From contig NW_023503442.1 in the NCBI RefSeq assembly GCF_014529535.1, positions 434,001 to 498,000 on the forward strand: a DNA stretch of 64,000 nt, given 5' to 3'. Within the stretch, counting starts at the first letter, position 1. Every line of letters begins with the position of its first letter. A model generated the notes under the pieces. The model worked only from the letters and a program-made list of their open reading frames with translations, searched no databases and had not been told where the DNA came from. This DNA is from Bradysia coprophila (lineage: Eukaryota > Arthropoda > Insecta > Diptera > Sciaridae). A program made the position numbers and the translations under genes. This document shows positions 22,881-34,587 of the stretch, one piece after another.

Positions 22881-25752
22881 TGTGCACACTTCCCAACCAA
22901 ATCCTTTATGTGCCAGGAAGGAAACTTTTTCCGGTAAAATTCAATTACATGTAAAAGGAATTGCGTCAATTTCTCATCTCTTACGAGTTGGTTGAAGGTC
23001 GACATTATTTGATTTGCCCTTTCTGCCGTATCGTTGACGACTTTTATGTTTGTCACCACTTCCAGACCTTCCAAATAACTTTTGTTTGTAGCCCAAAACG
23101 TTGGATCAATTTCGAGGAAATCCGTTGCTATGTTGAAACGCTGGAAAAATTGAAAGGTCTTACAGGTCACGAAATCGCTCATGATTTTTCCGGGAAAAGT
23201 TTTGATAATGTCGTCGACGCTGACCGCAAGCTTGTGTGCACATTCCTCAAATTCTTCATCTCCCCTGCTACTAACGAAACTATCATCGGCTTCATCCGAA
23301 ACTTCTTCATAGTCGTCGTCAGGTAACTTTTGTTCGGTGTCATGAAATTCGAAATCGTCGTAGTCGACGGTTGCTTCAGGTAAGTGGTCTTCTTCAGAAT
23401 TGGACTCCTCGGAAACTGAACCAACAGATAGAATTTCATCGCCCAGATCTAAGTTTTTCACCATTTTTCGTTTGATTTGGACAGGAATCTTATCGTCGAA
23501 AAACGCCATTCCGACAGCTTCCTCCGATAGATACCACAAATGCATTGAGATCTTCTGAATGATTAAACGAGTCAGTTGAGGGTCAACTTTGATGTACCGC
23601 ACCATATCCTGAATGAATTGGAGATCGTTCCGTGCAGCACAATGTGATTGCGGACATTGAAACCACACTTCCAAATAGAAACGGATCAGAAAAACGTTCA
23701 CCAAGCCAAAACCTCGCCTCTCTTTTTGCTGACAGCTTGAATTGACTTCTTAACATATAGATTTTCAACGAGTATAGAGCTTTTGTCATCCATCTGGCGT
23801 GATGACAGGCGCCTGGTGGATGAAAGATGACCTGACCCGGTTTCTTCGGCAACGTTCCACCGATAAAAAGGAGTGCCAGTTCTAAGAATTCGTAATAGTC
23901 TGCCCGTAAATGTTTCTTTTGCCTTTCCTTGTTCATTTGCTCTTCAATGAACATCGTGGTTACTTTGACTATTCCCCGTAAATGTTCATTGATCTCTGGG
24001 TCCTTAATTCCTGGTTCATATTTTGACGGGTCAATTTTACCTAAGAAAATTTGGAATTACAATTGTGACGTCTCAAAAATAGTCTCTAATCCGTACCCCA
24101 TTGTTCCCGAAATCTTTCAAAAACTTTAACTCGTGGCCCAGACGTCGTTATACAAACTTTTTGCTCAAAGACAAGAGCCAATATTAATTCGAAAATATGG
24201 TGCCGACATGGAAGGTGAATTAGGCTTCGACCCAAAAAATGTTCCAGAAAAATCGCAGCCCCTAAAGAGTGAAGAAATATTGTTTCGTACTGTGGCGTAT
24301 GTTGGATCAATTAACGTTGAAGTAAAAGCTAACCATTGTCTAACCCGGTGTTTGAACTCGTTGTATCAAAACAACAACCATCGATGGAGTCCAAGAGTTT
24401 CCAATCACTCAAACATTGATAAACTGCAGCTGCAACTTCCAGCCCGGTACCATCACTTGTTACTGGAACTCCTGGTCAATAGCTAGTTTAAGTTTGGTGC
24501 TCAAAATTACCTACCATTTACGTCAAAGTTCACCTATTAATTGATCGATTCCCTTGTAAGTTACTTTTACAGCCAAACGATCAACTGTTCCTTTGCCAGT
24601 TATAGCGGCCATTATTTTTCCATCGAAGTGGACAATGGCTCCTCTGGGTACTTGAAAGGAATCTCTGACGTTCTCGTAAATAGCTTTTCTCATGGCATTT
24701 CTTCGATTGGTAATCGTACTAAGGCTGACGTTGTATTCCTTCGGGTTGAGTTTCAATTCTTCCAACACAGCAACGATGACGTGAACATAACACCTTCCAC
24801 TTATTCGGCACTTGTCCAATGCTCCCACAACTCTTTCGCCAATGATATCTTTCTTTTTCGGTTTGGGAGTCTTCTGTTTTTCTTCATCCAATGTGAAGTC
24901 AGAACTGCTGGACTTTGTCGTATCTGTAACGGAAAGTAACGTTATGTAATCTAAACGTGTCAAACTTCCAATTAAAACCAAACCAACCGGTAACGGAAAT
25001 AGAGCTGACAGATTCCGTTAGGCTGCGCATATCGCTTGCTGGTGACGTGGGAGCTACGTTGGAAGTTTGTCTGCGTCTAAGTCGATACGGCGTAGTATCA
25101 TCGGGATCGAGGCCATAATTTCGACTGACACTGGTGCTCGGAACGGGACTCGGAACGGGACTCGGATTTGGTGGAGCTGTACTTGAACTTGGACTTGGGA
25201 CTGGAGTGCGAATTGGACTGGGATTTTTCCGACGTAGCTCCAAAAGTGCATTCATTGTTCCTGGCCGTCCCTTTCGTTGTTGCATTTCATAAAAATCTTT
25301 GGTTTCGGACCTCCGTATAATTTCCATCGCATTTGTATCGGCAACATCGAATAAATTGGCAGAATCCTCAATGAATTTCGCTTCTCTGTTTCTGTGCAAC
25401 AAACCCTTCTTGGTCCGGTTTGTTTTTAAAGCTCTGTACGAATCGAACAGTTTCAGAACTTTCTCCACGGCACTAGATTCTGATCGTTTTGGTATTCCGA
25501 GCTTTTAAAACATAACACAACGTTGTAATTAATTGCAAAATGTAAAGAGAGAAATTGTAAAACCTTTTCGTAATATGGATGTATCCTGGCTAATGTCATC
25601 TTGGCAATATCTCTCAGCGTTTTCTGTTTTAAGTTTTTGTGCTTCAGCAAGAAATAGCCAAGGACTTCACCAATTGACGGCAGTTTGAACTCATCCATCT
25701 CATCTTTCTCTTCTACAAGAAAGAACGTTTTCGCAGGCGCAGTCTCAGTCAT
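22856..25752 (-). pseudogene. Transposase-like (Cc8L18.2-like family) gene, copy B, six exons
   Basis: Exons 25752-25564, 25501-24988, 24923-24534, 24471-24345, 24261-24097 and 24040-22856; the introns are 56-83 bp with GT-AG ends. Order of parts: N-terminal region (MTETAPAKTFFLVEE), a Pro/Ser-rich linker, RGAIVHFDGKIM, DGCCFDTTSSNTG, FLGRSLIHLPCRHH, the PPGACHHARWMTKALYSLK block, MHLWYLSEEAVGMAFFDDK, an acidic stretch, and SWHIKDLVGKC near the end. The frame breaks by one base at the exon 4/5 junction (about 24262) and by an extra T near 23705. Everything else is clean, so it decayed recently. The role is presumed DNA transposition; the family name is from memory. Confidence 0.78.
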
Positions 25753-25759
25753 TGTAAAT

Positions 25760-26325
25760 TGAGTAAATTGAGTAGAAAATAAAAAATACGTCGGAGAGTA
25801 AGCTCAAATAAACGTTTTCTAATTTTCTTCTATGAAAAACCTTAGTCAGATTACTTAGATTTCTATTTATTAAGCTTACTTAGAGCTTACTTAAATTTAA
25901 CTTAGAAAAATTAGGAAAGCTTCAGAACGGTACCAAATATACAAGACAAATGCCATTCTAGCGTCTCGATGGTCTGGTAATTGGTAATATTGAATTACTA
26001 AGCTTTTGTATTGCTTTGGACAGACCAATGTAGAAATTTATTTGAATTACCAAAAATTGAATTTTCGTCCGAAAAATCCATGTCTGGTCTCAACTCAACT
26101 CTACTTTCAAGGCAATAGCACAAGAGAAATAGGTGATATTGTTCTGGAATAGTTCTACTCTACTAGGGTCGGGTCATACTCAACTCAACTCACTCATACT
26201 ATTTGAAAACTATGAGACTGAGACCGAAAAACAAGCAACTTTTCCAACATCAATTTATTTTCAGTTTACCAGTACTGTTTACAAGTTAAATTTCGAAAAT
26301 ATGAGCCTGAACGAAGTTAGTGCCA
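25760..26325. other. Unassigned AT-rich stretch
   Basis: Short 'cttacttagatttctatttattaagcttactta'-like low-complexity sequence. It would hold the promoter of the gene at 25752, but no TATA box in a convincing place was seen. Confidence 0.35.
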
Positions 26326-26330
26326 CTTTC

Positions 26331-26680
26331 ACTTCCCAACCAAATCCTTTATGTGCCAGGAAGGAAACTTCTTCCGTTAAAATTCAATTACATGCAAAAG
26401 GAATTGCGCCAACCTCTCATCTTTTACGAGCTGGTTGAAGGTCGACATTAATTGAATGGCCCTCTCTGTCGTATCGTTGACGACTTGTTTGTAACCACTT
26501 CCAAACCTTCCAAATAGCTTTTGTTCGTCGCCCAAAACGTTGGATAAACTTCGAGAAAATCCGTTGCTATATTGACACGCTAGAAAAATTGAAACGTCTT
26601 GCGGGTCACGAAATCGCTTATGATTTTACCAGGAAAAGTTTGGATAATGTCGTCGACGCTGACCGCAAGTTTGTGTCGTG
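26331..26680 (-). pseudogene. Transposase-like family, C-terminal fragment (copy C)
   Basis: About 90% or more identical by eye to 22885-23235, the C-terminal exon of copy B (begins 'cacttcccaaccaaatcc'). It carries stops and small deletions. Confidence 0.8.
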
Positions 26681-26754
26681 CCGATATACACATTGTCCTG
26701 GCAAGACATAGGTGTACCGAGGCGTGATATTTTGAGCAAGACATTCAAAGGCTC

Positions 26755-26945
26755 GGAATAGGTCGGGTTTAGGTCGACCTGTGACCTGAAAATCAAAAAC
26801 CTGACTTGACCTGAAATTTATGTGACCTGATTTAAATTTGACCTGACCTGACCTGACCTGACCTGTTTCAAATCTATTTTGACCTGACCTGACCTGTTCC
26901 AGCTTTGACCTGAAATGACCTGAATTGACCTGATTCATTTGGCAT
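26755..26945. repeat. ACCTG tandem repeat
   Basis: A simple array of 'acctg' and 'gacctgaaat' variants between the two opposed fragments C and D. Confidence 0.85.
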
Positions 26946-26964
26946 ATTCTCCCCATAAACTGGC

Positions 26965-27325
26965 AGCTAGCGTCGACGACATGTGATTAAGATTATTGAT
27001 TACCACAGCAAAAATGTCAGTGATTTCGTCATCAGCAAAACCGTTCAGTTTATTCAAAGATTAAACATTCCACTGGATTTTTTCGAAACGGATCCGGCAT
27101 TGTGATTGTCCAACAAAACATATCAAGACGCTTTTGAACTGGTGTCACAAATGAAAGTGGTGAACGATACCGCAGAGAGGTGTTATGTTCGTTCAGGTGA
27201 TGTCAAATTATAATCGGCTTGTGAAAAACGAAAGAGAAGCGCAATTCGTCCTGTAAGTTGTTGAATTTTACACAAAAAAGTATCCGTCGTGGCACATTAA
27301 AGATTTGGCAAAAAAGTGAAAGGAA
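26965..27325 (+). pseudogene. Transposase-like family, C-terminal fragment (copy D)
   Basis: Broken frames encode SDFVISKTVQFIQRLNIPLDFFE, VVNDTAERC and a tail resembling SWHIKDL, so it is the same region as copy C but in the opposite orientation and more divergent. Confidence 0.75.
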
Positions 27326-27406
27326 AACCATTTGGCTCAAAAACATCTAAAATTTATTGTTGCGCTCGAAATAAATTCACTCTGCCGTTTTCCATAAATC
27401 AGTTTT

Positions 27407-27883
27407 TTAACGTCTGATAGTAGTTCGGCGCTTCAAATTGGTGGTAAATCTAATTAAGTATTCTTCTGGATCGACAACGCCCAAGTGGTTTAATATGATG
27501 GAGGCCAAATGCAATCCAGATCGTGTACTTATCCGGTGTCTCTGTAGAACGACTGGTAGGTTCGTAAAAAATTCTGTACGATCGAAGTATGATACCACAG
27601 CTCCCATCATGTGACTCGGGCACTGTAACACTGGCATATTTGTGAGGTGATTGAGATTTTCCATAACACGATCGATGGAAATTGAAATTGTGATCGGTAC
27701 AAAACTCCACTTAAAATTCAAAATAAGTAAATAATGTATAAGTTGAAGAAAACTAAACGACCGGACCGAACGTCTATTCGACAGAAAAGTTTCTGATTTT
27801 TCTATATTGTAAAGCTCACTCGGTTTTGTTTTTTTTATTTGATATTCGTTAGAGTTGAAAATCGGGTCAGTGATTAAATTCAC
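27407..27883 (-). CDS. Uncharacterised open frame
   Basis: 158 codons, ending KRRTTIRR. The C-terminal half (NHLTNMPVLQCPSHMMGAVVSY, then GLHLASIILNHLGVVDPEEY) has a balanced amino-acid composition unlike repeat shadows, so it may be an exon or a fragment of a transposon protein. No known motif was recognised and no promoter or splice site decides its start. Confidence 0.3.
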   Translation of the reverse strand: MNLITDPIFNSNEYQIKKTKPSELYNIEKSETFLSNRRSVRSFSFLQLIHYLLILNFKWSFVPITISISIDRVMENLNHLTNMPVLQCPSHMMGAVVSYFDRTEFFTNLPVVLQRHRISTRSGLHLASIILNHLGVVDPEEYLIRFTTNLKRRTTIRR

Positions 27884-27949
27884 CGGAACTTATTTTCTAT
27901 CGCAAGCTTATCGAAAAGCATGACGACGACACTTTTGGCTAAAATTTCC

Positions 27950-28065
27950 CAAATGGTTTGCCAACCACTTATAAGCGTTTGCCAGGCACTTAAAAGCATC
28001 TGCCAGCCAATTAGAAGCGTCTGCCAGGCACTTATTATATATACTTCCGAAAGACATTCCAACTG
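27950..28065. repeat. Minisatellite of ~24 bp (TGCCAGGCACTTA)
   Basis: About five units of 'tctgccaggcacttataagcg'. On the minus strand they read as AWQTLLIG-type peptide repeats. Confidence 0.75.
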
Positions 28066-28084
28066 CCAGGCAGAGTGCTGACTT

Positions 28085-28583
28085 TCTAACTTATTGCAAA
28101 AGCCTTGAAATCGACACCAAACACAACACTTTTGGTCGAACATTAAATTTTTGGCGTTGCAAACATTTTCGCATTCATCGTACGGCCAAGTAGCACGACT
28201 TTAGCTCAGTCTATGCTGTGCCAAAAATTCAATTTTTATCCAAAACAGGAGTGTTTGGTGTCATTTTGAAGAGGAAGGTGATGGCTTTGCGATAAAAATA
28301 AATTTGAAACTGGTGCGACGAAAAACTTGCTGAAAAAAATCGGGAAAACTTCCCGACGGTACCGGATATCAAATACTAGGACACTAAAGGTCGGAAAATG
28401 CGGAAAATTAGCCCGAATTTATTTTTACTCGTAAGCTATTAGAAAAGCCATCAAATCGACACCAAACACGACACTTTTGGTCGAACATTCAATTTTTGGC
28501 GATGCAAACATTTTCGCATTCATCGTACGGCCGAGTAGCACGACTTTAGCTCAGTCTATGCTGTGCCAAAAATTCAATTTTCA
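28085..28583. repeat. Direct repeat pair (28085-28240 and 28435-28583)
   Basis: Two ~150-bp copies sharing 'atcgacaccaaacac', 'cattttcgcattcatcgtacgg' and 'agctcagtctatgctgtgcc', over 90% identical by eye, separated by about 195 bp of unrelated sequence. Confidence 0.8.
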
Positions 28584-28586
28584 AGC

Positions 28587-29200
28587 TGATGGGGCGTGTG
28601 GGGTCTCGTATGGATCCCAGGACACAGTGGAATTGAGGGTAACGAAATGGCAGACAAATTAGATAGAATCGGATCGAACAATAAGTTGCATGGTTCTGAA
28701 CCAGGTGTAAAAGTAAGCAACTCCGAGCTGTATAAACACATAAATAATTGGAAGAATGAAAAATTTGGAAAATTCGGGACCCAATTGGGCCAGGCAAGAC
28801 AAGCGAAAAAATTTATCCGAATAAGCAGGAAAAATAGTAGGTTCTACCTATCGCTCAGTAGACAAAATGTAAAACGACTAATAGGGATACTAACAGGGCA
28901 CTGTAAACTTAACAAGCACTTACACACCATTTAACGAATTCTCCTATGTGTGACAAATGCGACCAAATTGAGGACGCCCAGCACTTACTGTGTGAATGTC
29001 CGGCTAGATCCAGATATCTCGGAGGGTATACAGTTCCGCATAGTATCATAAAGGGAATCCATCCCAATGACATACTCCAATTCATGAATAGCGTGAATAG
29101 AATTTAACCTAAGTGGGTGCGCAAAACAGGCCCAACGTAGGCTTAGGTGCAGGGACTTGTCCCACCCATCCTTAACTTAACTTAACTTAAGTAAGTAGGT
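28587..29200 (+). pseudogene. R1/LOA-type LINE 3' end: RNase H, zinc knuckle and tail
   Basis: LVWIPGHSGIEGNEMADKL is the RNase H C-terminal motif. It is followed by LIGILTGHCKLNKHLHTI, a frameshift at about 28930, then MCDKCDQIEDAQHLLCECP, the cysteine knuckle. The element ends in 'cttaacttaacttaactta' (29170-29190), a tandem tail. It is probably the 3' part of the same LINE type as 11225-12262. Confidence 0.82.
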
Positions 29201-29204
29201 ACAA

Positions 29205-30100
29205 CACGGCTTGCATTATTTTTTCTTGCATCCCCTAGTAGGGGATTCCCCTACACCCTTTATGTGGACGTAATAATTGTATGAACACACCTTCCTTATG
29301 ACATCATATACATACATATGTGAAAAACAAGATTGGTCATATTCAGATTTTATAGAGAACAGTAGAGCGAATTGAATAGAATTGGTGAGGATTAGCGCAG
29401 TCATTTACTTCGTTCAAAAAAGAAGCCTTTCAAATAAGTACAGCTATTGAACTATTTAGCTCAATTATGTTAAAACAAAATTATTTCAACTTTCGTTTTG
29501 AAGAGTGACTTTTTGGCAATATATGCCAGAAAATTGAACGGGAGTACATGCAACAATTGGCATTACAGACCTTTGAAGAAAGTTTTTTGAGTCAGTCTTC
29601 TTTCAAGAAAGGCTACCCAAATTACATGAAAGGAAGTAATTTAAGCAATGTTGGATAAGTAAATGTGGCAGATTATCAATTTGTTAGTAAGGGTTTTACC
29701 GTAGTTTCTCTCGTCTGTCCTTTTTTCAGAAAAAAAAGACATCTGAAGAGTCTTAGAAGAAAAATAAAGAACTCGACACAAAAATTTCCAAAGACATTCA
29801 GGATGCCATCCGTCTACTAAAGTCGCTATCGTTGAAGAAATCAATGCTAACTGATTCCATTTTAATCGATGACACGCTTTTGGTTTATAATGACAAAATG
29901 TGTCTTTAAACTCATTTAGAAAATCATTTTATCATGAAAAAATTCAAAATGAAACTAATTCGTCATAAAAATTTATAAATAAAGATGATTGTAGAGACAT
30001 CCATTTCACATTGTTTTTTCCTTCTTGATGTTTTTATTGTGACAAATAACCGGTAGCCAACGACTCCAACTAACTTCAGACTTAGACAAAAAGTAAATCG
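29205..30100. other. Unassigned AT-rich sequence
   Basis: No gene recognised. Only short minus-strand frames without motifs. Confidence 0.35.
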
Positions 30101-30104
30101 GGCC

Positions 30105-30225
30105 ATCAGAACAGTCAGAGCGTTTGCTGCGACTGAGCCCCGTACAAACCCGTATATCTATTGCGTACGTGACCCTAGTGCGTCTGTCACCCTACTTTGA
30201 CCGTAAGTCTATTGCGCCGGTTAAT
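30105..30225 (-). repeat. Family A right-end fragment
   Basis: 'cagaacagtcagagcgtttgctgcgactgagccccgtac' and following ~17-bp iterons, the reverse complement of the family A right end. The rest of the element is missing. Confidence 0.75.
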
Positions 30226-30587
30226 GTAGTTAAAGTAAAATTATTTTATCTTCCATGTGTGACTATTCATACATTACTCGTTTCTGTATATAAACTCTAA
30301 GTCATACGTTATTCTGGTTTTCTAGGGATATAATTTTATTACTCTTCTAGGGTAAATTTTATTTCCGTTTATTTTGAAGAGAAAAACCAGTGACCTGACG
30401 GAGATTCACTTTACTTAATTTATTTATAATCAAATTTTGATCAAACGGATTGTCGTTATTCACAATTATGTTGTGTAGTGTTTTATCTCAGGATTTCGGT
30501 ATCGCAATTAGTTTTTCGTTTGGACAAATATCTGCAGAAATGTGTAACTACAAATGTGGTGTAATCAAAATGAGAAAGGCTAATGCT

Positions 30588-30762
30588 GAAAACAAACGAG
30601 GTATTCAAAACATGTTTTGGTCCTTGTTTTCATGACGAAATTGTCGCAACTGTCAATTAAAGTTAGAAATTTCTCTATCGAAAATTGCGATTGCTGCATT
30701 TGTCAATGAAAACTAGGACCAAAATACGTTTTCAATGTTTCGTTTGTTTTCAGCATAAGGTC
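30588..30762. repeat. Imperfect inverted repeat
   Basis: 'gctgaaaacaaacgag' (30588) pairs with 'cgtttgttttcagc' (30762), and the inner 'ttttggtccttgttttcat' pairs with 'atgaaaactaggaccaaaa'. The arms are about 60 bp. Confidence 0.65.
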
Positions 30763-31020
30763 CCGGTGTACAGCAGACATTTCTTTAAGCTGAAAATCTC
30801 CCTACGATACCGGAGATCAGTTAATTAACAGTTTTTTGATAACAGAATGAAAAAATATAAAAAAATGTTTGTTGTGAGAATAGAACTCAAGATCATGTGC
30901 ATAAAATTGACGCGCTCTAGCCGGTTCGGCGACCAAGATTCACGATTAAATCCCGATTTGTTGCTTTGATTTTGTTTAATTGTCACACATGATGCTTTCG
31001 TACACATAAACCAAACGTTT

Positions 31021-32437
31021 GTGTTTGTATGTCTTCGAGTTTATATACAGATCGTCAACCTAGTCTCAAATATGCTCAGCGACAGACTGTTCCAAGTGTT
31101 GCTGACCGATAAATGCAGCCGATTCAGGAAACTAAATAACGGCCTCGCTCAAGGCTCCGTACTCTCTCGTCTTCTGTTCAACTTGTACATACATGACCTT
31201 CCGACATCGATTGCTCGGAAATTCCTATACGCGGACAATATGGCTTACGGTTACCAGCACAAACTGATTAGTGTGATCAATGAAACGCTCACCAGAGATA
31301 TGGAAGAGTTCGTCCGATATTGCAAGCAATGGAGGCTGATCCCGAGCATTACCAAAACCGTTGCGAGCTGCTTCCACCTAAACAATAAATTGGCAAAAAT
31401 GGAACTGCATGTCATGTTCGATGGTGTGAAGCTAAATCACGAATTCCACCCGGTTTACCCAAAGTATATAAACACTGAAGGTAGCGCAGTCCCCCAGGGA
31501 ATAGCAGCATATATTTACAGCATGTTGTACGCATGTGTATTGATATACAATAAATTCACCTCAAAGTAGGGATTCGCATGTTTTTGTGGATCTGCGCTAC
31601 CTTCAGTGTTTATATACTTTGGGTTTACCTGGGAGTAAAACTGGATCGTTCACTCACGTACCGCATATTGGGAAGCTCCGAGCTAAACTCACCACCAGGA
31701 ACAATTTGCTTCGGAAATTAACGGGAACATCATGGGGAGCTGCTGCTGCATGTCTCCGTACGACCGCACTAGCGCTTGTTTACTCATGTGCCGAATACTG
31801 TTGTCAAACGTGGATCAATAGCGCGCATGCCAGGAAAGTTGATGTGGACCTTAACGTTTCTATGAGAATAATCACTGGCACGGTTAAGTCTACTCCGACC
31901 GAATGGCTCCCTGCTCTCAGCAGCATTGTACCACCGCACATCCGCCGACAGAATGCACTGGTCGCTCAATGCCGGAAAGTGAACGAGTACAGCGAAATCC
32001 CATTACACAGCGACTTTTCACTGCCAACTATTGTAAGGCTAAAGTCCAGGAATGCACCGACATTCACTGCACGAAACCTTCTGCAAAACGAATTCGAGCC
32101 GAAAACCGTCTGGAAAGAGAAATGGGAACGTAGTGGCTTAACCAGCCTTCTTTTCGATAGTGAAAATCTCACCACTGGCGCTAGATCAAAAGAACTTCAT
32201 TTGCCGCGTAAAGCCTGGTGTAACCTCAATCGGCTGAGGACGAAGCATGGACGGTGTAACGAAATGATGTCCAAGTGGAATCTGAGAAACGATCCCAGCT
32301 GCGAATGTGGATTCGCTTGCCAGAGCACCACACACCTGTTGATGGATTGTCCGATCTATAAATACAGGGGCGAAATTGCGGACATCGTAAAATTAACCAG
32401 TGGGGCGCTAGAATGGCTGAACAAGCTCGACCTGTGA
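31021..32437 (+). pseudogene. Non-LTR reverse transcriptase, 5'-truncated, interrupted by a MITE
   Basis: The RT core has NNGLAQGSVLSRLLFNLYIHDLP and KFLYADNMAYGY. The invariant YADD is YADN, so a catalytic Asp is lost. The C-terminal half (31630-32437) continues LGVKLDRSLTY-like sequence and ends with CECGFACQSTTHLLMDCP and a stop at 32437. A 164-bp MITE (31459-31622) splits the frame. 3' UTR-like sequence runs to about 32675 (aataaaatatatac). The clade is not certain: a Jockey-superfamily element is likely. Confidence 0.82.
31459..31622. mobile_element. MITE inserted in the LINE ORF, with target duplication
   Basis: Perfect terminal inverted repeats of ~31 bp starting CCAAAGTATATAAACACTGA. 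Flanked by GTTTAC at 31453-31458 and 31623-31628. Removing it and one flank restores a continuous RT reading frame across the site. Confidence 0.85.
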
Positions 32438-32879
32438 TATTTACCGTTCGTCCACGCCAATCGAGTTTCTGTGATAATTGCAACCGGACTCTGTGATATT
32501 TATGTCAGTTTGTTTGTCTTTGTGCCGACTGATTGCTGTTATTGTTGACGAATTTCAGTGACGTTTCACTTCTCTCCTTTTTTCACTTGACGAATTAATT
32601 TATTAACGAATGTACGTTCACTTTAATTGTAACACTGTTAGAAAATATACCATACGCTAAATAAAATATATACAGAAACGCTGAATGTATGAAATAGTCA
32701 CACATATGGAAGATAAAATATCGTACTGCTATGTGAGAAAAATCTCGAATCACTTCTTATGTACATATTGTATATAACAAGTGAGCGAAGCGATTCTCGA
32801 TTTTGTCTCACATAGCAGTAAAATACTAATGTAATGTGTCCCAAGTAAAAAAAGTGAATGTGACCGTTTTTTTTGTATG

Positions 32880-33470
32880 GAGATGAGACGTCTCTTTTCG
32901 AACCTTTGAGACTGGTTTCTTATCATATACTGATGAATTGATGATGATGATGATTGCAAAACTGATGAGAAGTCTCGTTTTAAATGTTTGACTATATGAG
33001 ACTGACCGAGTGGTCTCTTCTTCTGTATTTTAAGAGACTGACCGAGTGGTCTCTTCTTCTGTATTTCACGCGACCGACCGAGTGGTCTCTTCTGCTGTAT
33101 TTTACGAGATTGACCGAGTGGCCTCTTTTTTATATAATTTGCGAGACCGACTGAGTGGTCTCTTTTCAAAATAGTTTACGAGACCGACTGAGTGGTCTCT
33201 TTTTTCGATTTGATTATGTTCGATACTCAAAATATTTTTGAGACTCTTTGAGAAGTCTCTTTCAGTTTTTTCTAGATCTTTTAAGAGGCCATCTGAGAAG
33301 TCTCACTTTTCGACATCTTTTGAGACTATCTGAGAACTCTCACTTTTTTCGATATTGTTTGAGGTTCTTAGAGAAGTATCATTTAGTTTTTTTTTTGAGA
33401 TCCTTTTGAAGTCATCTGAGAACTCTTACTTTCTTTTCGACATCTTCTGATAACTCTCATTTCCACTCAT
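32880..33470. repeat. GAGACTGACCGAGTGGTCTC minisatellite, block 1
   Basis: Units of about 50 bp, each with GAGAC...GTCTC inverted arms ('gagaccgaccgagtggtctc'), degrading toward 33470. Minus-strand frames that repeat RPLGQS are shadows of this array. Confidence 0.85.
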
Positions 33471-33754
33471 TTTCCATCTGTGAGATATTTCATTGTCTTT
33501 ATAAGCTGTAGTTTCTTCCTGTATTTACAGATGGCACAGTTTTTTATTTTTTCTTATAATTCGCTGAAATGATAGAAGTTTCAGTATTATTTAATTTTTT
33601 TACCTTTTTTTATTTCGTGATGTATTTTCTGGTCACCACTCCAAGTACTAACCGCACCGAATGATGCTTAACTTTTGATTGGACTGCCAGCCACCTTACG
33701 CGTGTTGCTAAATTGCATATATCTACCTTTAGGTCTTATTTCGAACCGTTGTTA

Positions 33755-34115
33755 AAATTTTGAGACCGACCGAGTGGTTTTTCTCGGATTATTTTTCGTT
33801 GGAATTTGGGAGACTGACCGAGTAGTCTCGTTTTGAATATTTTACGAGAATGTAAGAGACCGACCGAGTGATCTTTCTTGGAATGTTTTTCGTTGGACTT
33901 TAAGAGACTGACCGAGTGGTCTTGTTTTGAATATTCCAACGAAAAATAATCCGAGAAAGACCACTCTGTCAGTCTCTTACATTCTCGTAAAATATTCAAA
34001 ACGAGACCACTCGGTCAGTCTCTTAAATTCCAACGAAAAATAATCCGAAAAGACTACTCGTTCGGTCTCTTACATTCTCGTAAAATATTCAAAACGAGAC
34101 CACTCGGTCAGTCTC
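33755..34115. repeat. Same minisatellite, block 2, as a palindrome
   Basis: Units of the 'gaccgaccgagtgg' type run one way to about 33930 and then the other way to 34115 ('cactcggtcagtctc'). Pieces such as 'ttttgaatattttacgagaatgtaagagac' occur in both orientations. Confidence 0.8.
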
Positions 34116-34119
34116 GTTC

Positions 34120-34440
34120 AGGACCCAAATTTTTTCAACAAAATGCTATTCGGCCTTCGATTACCTTCCAAATCAAACAAAAATTACGAAAAGCGAATGA
34201 AATTTACTCGAGTTCTACGTAAAATACACATAGGGCCGTAGTAGTGGCCTTAGTCCAAGCACCCATTTTATTCGTTGTTCGTTGTTCGATTACCTTTCAA
34301 ATGAAACAAAAATTAGGAAAAACGGATCAAATTTACTCGACTTATATGCAAAATACACATAGGGCCGAGTAGCCTTTCACTTCAAAGGCCCTAACTCACG
34401 GTCACTCACCCGATTTTAAAAATCGATTTTCGAAGATATT
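34120..34440 (-). repeat. Family A array fragment
   Basis: Two degenerate ~145-bp units in minus orientation, most like the ones at 720-1060 ('acacatagggccg', 'attcggccttcgattacc'). Confidence 0.7.
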
Positions 34441-34587
34441 TCACAACCACCCTGTGATGTCTAAAAATTCGGAAAAAGTCCTATAATGTAGTAAATTTAA
34501 ATTTGTGTATTTCATTAGCTGTGGGATAAAGTGTAGGTTAAGAAAGGTTAAGAACCTTAGAAAACCCGGATACAATAGTTCTCCGAC

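Noticed and set aside
32750..33169. Repetitive 139-codon minus-strand frame (RPLGQS repeats)
   Set aside because: Shadow of the GAGACC minisatellite.
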